Part shown: one piece after another, positions 63,314 through 64,000 of the stretch | Numbering within the stretch: the stretch's first letter is position 1 | Layout of the letters: every line of letters starts with the position of its first letter | NCBI GenBank assembly: GCA_937951345.1 | Contig: CALFCF010000018.1 | Location: forward strand, 1-64,000 | Source of the DNA: an uncultured Granulosicoccaceae bacterium | GTDB lineage: Bacteria > Pseudomonadota > Gammaproteobacteria > Granulosicoccales > Granulosicoccaceae | DNA: 64,000 bases | Direction: 5' to 3' | Position numbers and translations under genes: made by a program | Notes under the pieces: generated by a model | Seen by the model: the letters and a program-made list of their open reading frames with translations, nothing else | Database searches by the model: none | Told to the model about the DNA's origin: nothing

Positions 63314-63982
63314 TTATCCCGGGAACAATTCTGCTTCGATCTGAAGAGTCACTTCATCGCTGACAAACGGTACGCTCTTGCCGAGATTCCAATTGGAGCG
63401 CAGTAGCTTGCCGTCAGCGCTGAATCCTATAACCGGTTTGTTGGCCAGCGGGTGAGTGGTAGCCGCATTAATGGTGACGTTGAGTGTGGCGGGGTGTGTT
63501 TTACCCTTAATGGTCAAGTCGCCGGTAACAGTGTAGCTCGCTCCACTGCCTTCAATTGTCGTGCTGTTGAAAATGATAGTCGGGTTGTTGGCAGTATCAA
63601 ACCAGTCGCTGCCCACCAGGTGTTGATACCAGATGTCGGATCCGGTCTGGATACTGTTGACATCAATTTCAACCTCGACGCGGGATTTTGCTGGATCGGC
63701 ATTGTCCAGCATCATGTTTATTGAAAAATCGTCGAACGTCAGAATAGGGTTGGAGAGTCCGAGATGATTGTATTGAAACTGTAAATAGGCGTGTGTTGGA
63801 TCGACTGCATAGTTGCCCGAAGGCACCTGTGAGAGATCCGCTTCTGCGACTGCCGTATTGACGAAAAATGTCGATAGGATGCTGACGAAAAACACGCATC
63901 GCAGATGACTCCGTACACCGATGCGAGTGAGGTGTCTCAAAAAATCTGCCAAATCAGTAATTACTTGTTTTGTAAGGAGCAT
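63314..63982 (-). CDS. YceI family periplasmic lipid-binding protein
   Basis: A 222-residue exported protein with a hydrophobic export segment (CVFFVSILSTFFVNTAVA, ending near residue 46) and one YceI lipocalin-like barrel: GNYAVDPTHAYLQFQYNHLG, VEIDVNSIQTGSD, FNSTTIEG and GDLTIKGKTHPATLNVTIN. YceI proteins bind polyisoprenoid chains. It is 57 bases upstream of the b561-YceI fusion and likely co-transcribed. ATG at 63982 is the first in frame; the n-region is unusually long, so a start nearer residue 20 is possible. Confidence 0.88.
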   Translation of the reverse strand: MLLTKQVITDLADFLRHLTRIGVRSHLRCVFFVSILSTFFVNTAVAEADLSQVPSGNYAVDPTHAYLQFQYNHLGLSNPILTFDDFSINMMLDNADPAKSRVEVEIDVNSIQTGSDIWYQHLVGSDWFDTANNPTIIFNSTTIEGSGASYTVTGDLTIKGKTHPATLNVTINAATTHPLANKPVIGFSADGKLLRSNWNLGKSVPFVSDEVTLQIEAELFPG

Positions 63983-64000
63983 AGAGTTTACCTGTGGTTG

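Noticed and set aside
1-64000. CRISPR arrays, insertion sequences, prophage or attachment sites
   Set aside because: No regularly spaced repeats, transposase or integrase motifs or terminal inverted repeats were found; the only tandem repeat of size is the 186-bp duplication.

Overview
The window looks like chromosome from a marine-type, aerobic, Gram-negative bacterium, most likely a gammaproteobacterium. This is judged from PilU, EngB, cytochrome c4, a long PutA, b561/YceI proteins and Ped-type PQQ alcohol-oxidation genes. No rRNA or tRNA gene, prophage, transposase or CRISPR array was seen, so the lineage cannot be fixed from the sequence alone.

Layout. 1-2654: end of a glycine-betaine/proline-type ABC transporter (ATPase C-terminus, then a permease with an unusual N-terminal extension) and a guanidine-modifying hydrolase. 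2756-9210: an ABC exporter pair of the PQQ-alcohol-dehydrogenase type, convergent with a complete pqqABCDE set (pqqA is a 24-residue gene at 7914-7988), then a two-domain GFA-family protein. 9361-16501: a short-chain dehydrogenase and an operon for a tungsten aldehyde oxidoreductase (aorABC-like) carrying its own MoaD and MoaA plus two small unknown genes. 16607-19126: RidA-like protein, TrpS, asparaginase. 19231-28989: the periplasmic alcohol-oxidation module: XoxJ-like binding protein and cytochrome c550, divergent from a binding protein, a beta-propeller, a Sel1-like protein, a PQQ dehydrogenase with the lanthanide-type Asp-x-Asp motif, a NosR-like FMN/polyferredoxin membrane protein and ApbE.

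29074-31809: small genes and a decayed tandem duplication of a convergent gene pair. 31973-38361: Pta, an ADP-forming acyl-CoA ligase pair, an acylating aldehyde dehydrogenase and a GMC oxidoreductase. 38797-45856: scattered housekeeping and hypothetical genes ending in engB. 45851-46222: a 186-bp tandem duplication. 46528-52909: a complete branched-chain-type ABC transporter followed by a beta-keto acid cleavage enzyme. 53018-63982: an orphan sugar-type binding protein, PilU with an acidic tail, PutA, a vitamin-K-carboxylase-like membrane protein, a cytochrome b561-YceI fusion and a YceI protein.

How it fits together. The central 25 kb reads as one alcohol-to-acid oxidation island. A periplasmic lanthanide-type PQQ dehydrogenase would make aldehydes and pass electrons to c550, and perhaps to the flavinylated NosR-like protein. 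A cytoplasmic tungsten enzyme, the SDR and the GFA proteins could handle aldehydes. The acylating aldehyde dehydrogenase/CoA-ligase/Pta block could feed the products into acyl-CoA metabolism. The pairing of a lanthanide-type and a tungsten enzyme, and of the lanthanide-type enzyme with a NosR/ApbE redox relay, are the points most worth testing. Several of the probably high-output genes here (pqqA, aorB, the PQQ dehydrogenase, the Liv-type binding protein) are followed by long, near-perfect stem-loops without a proper T-tract.
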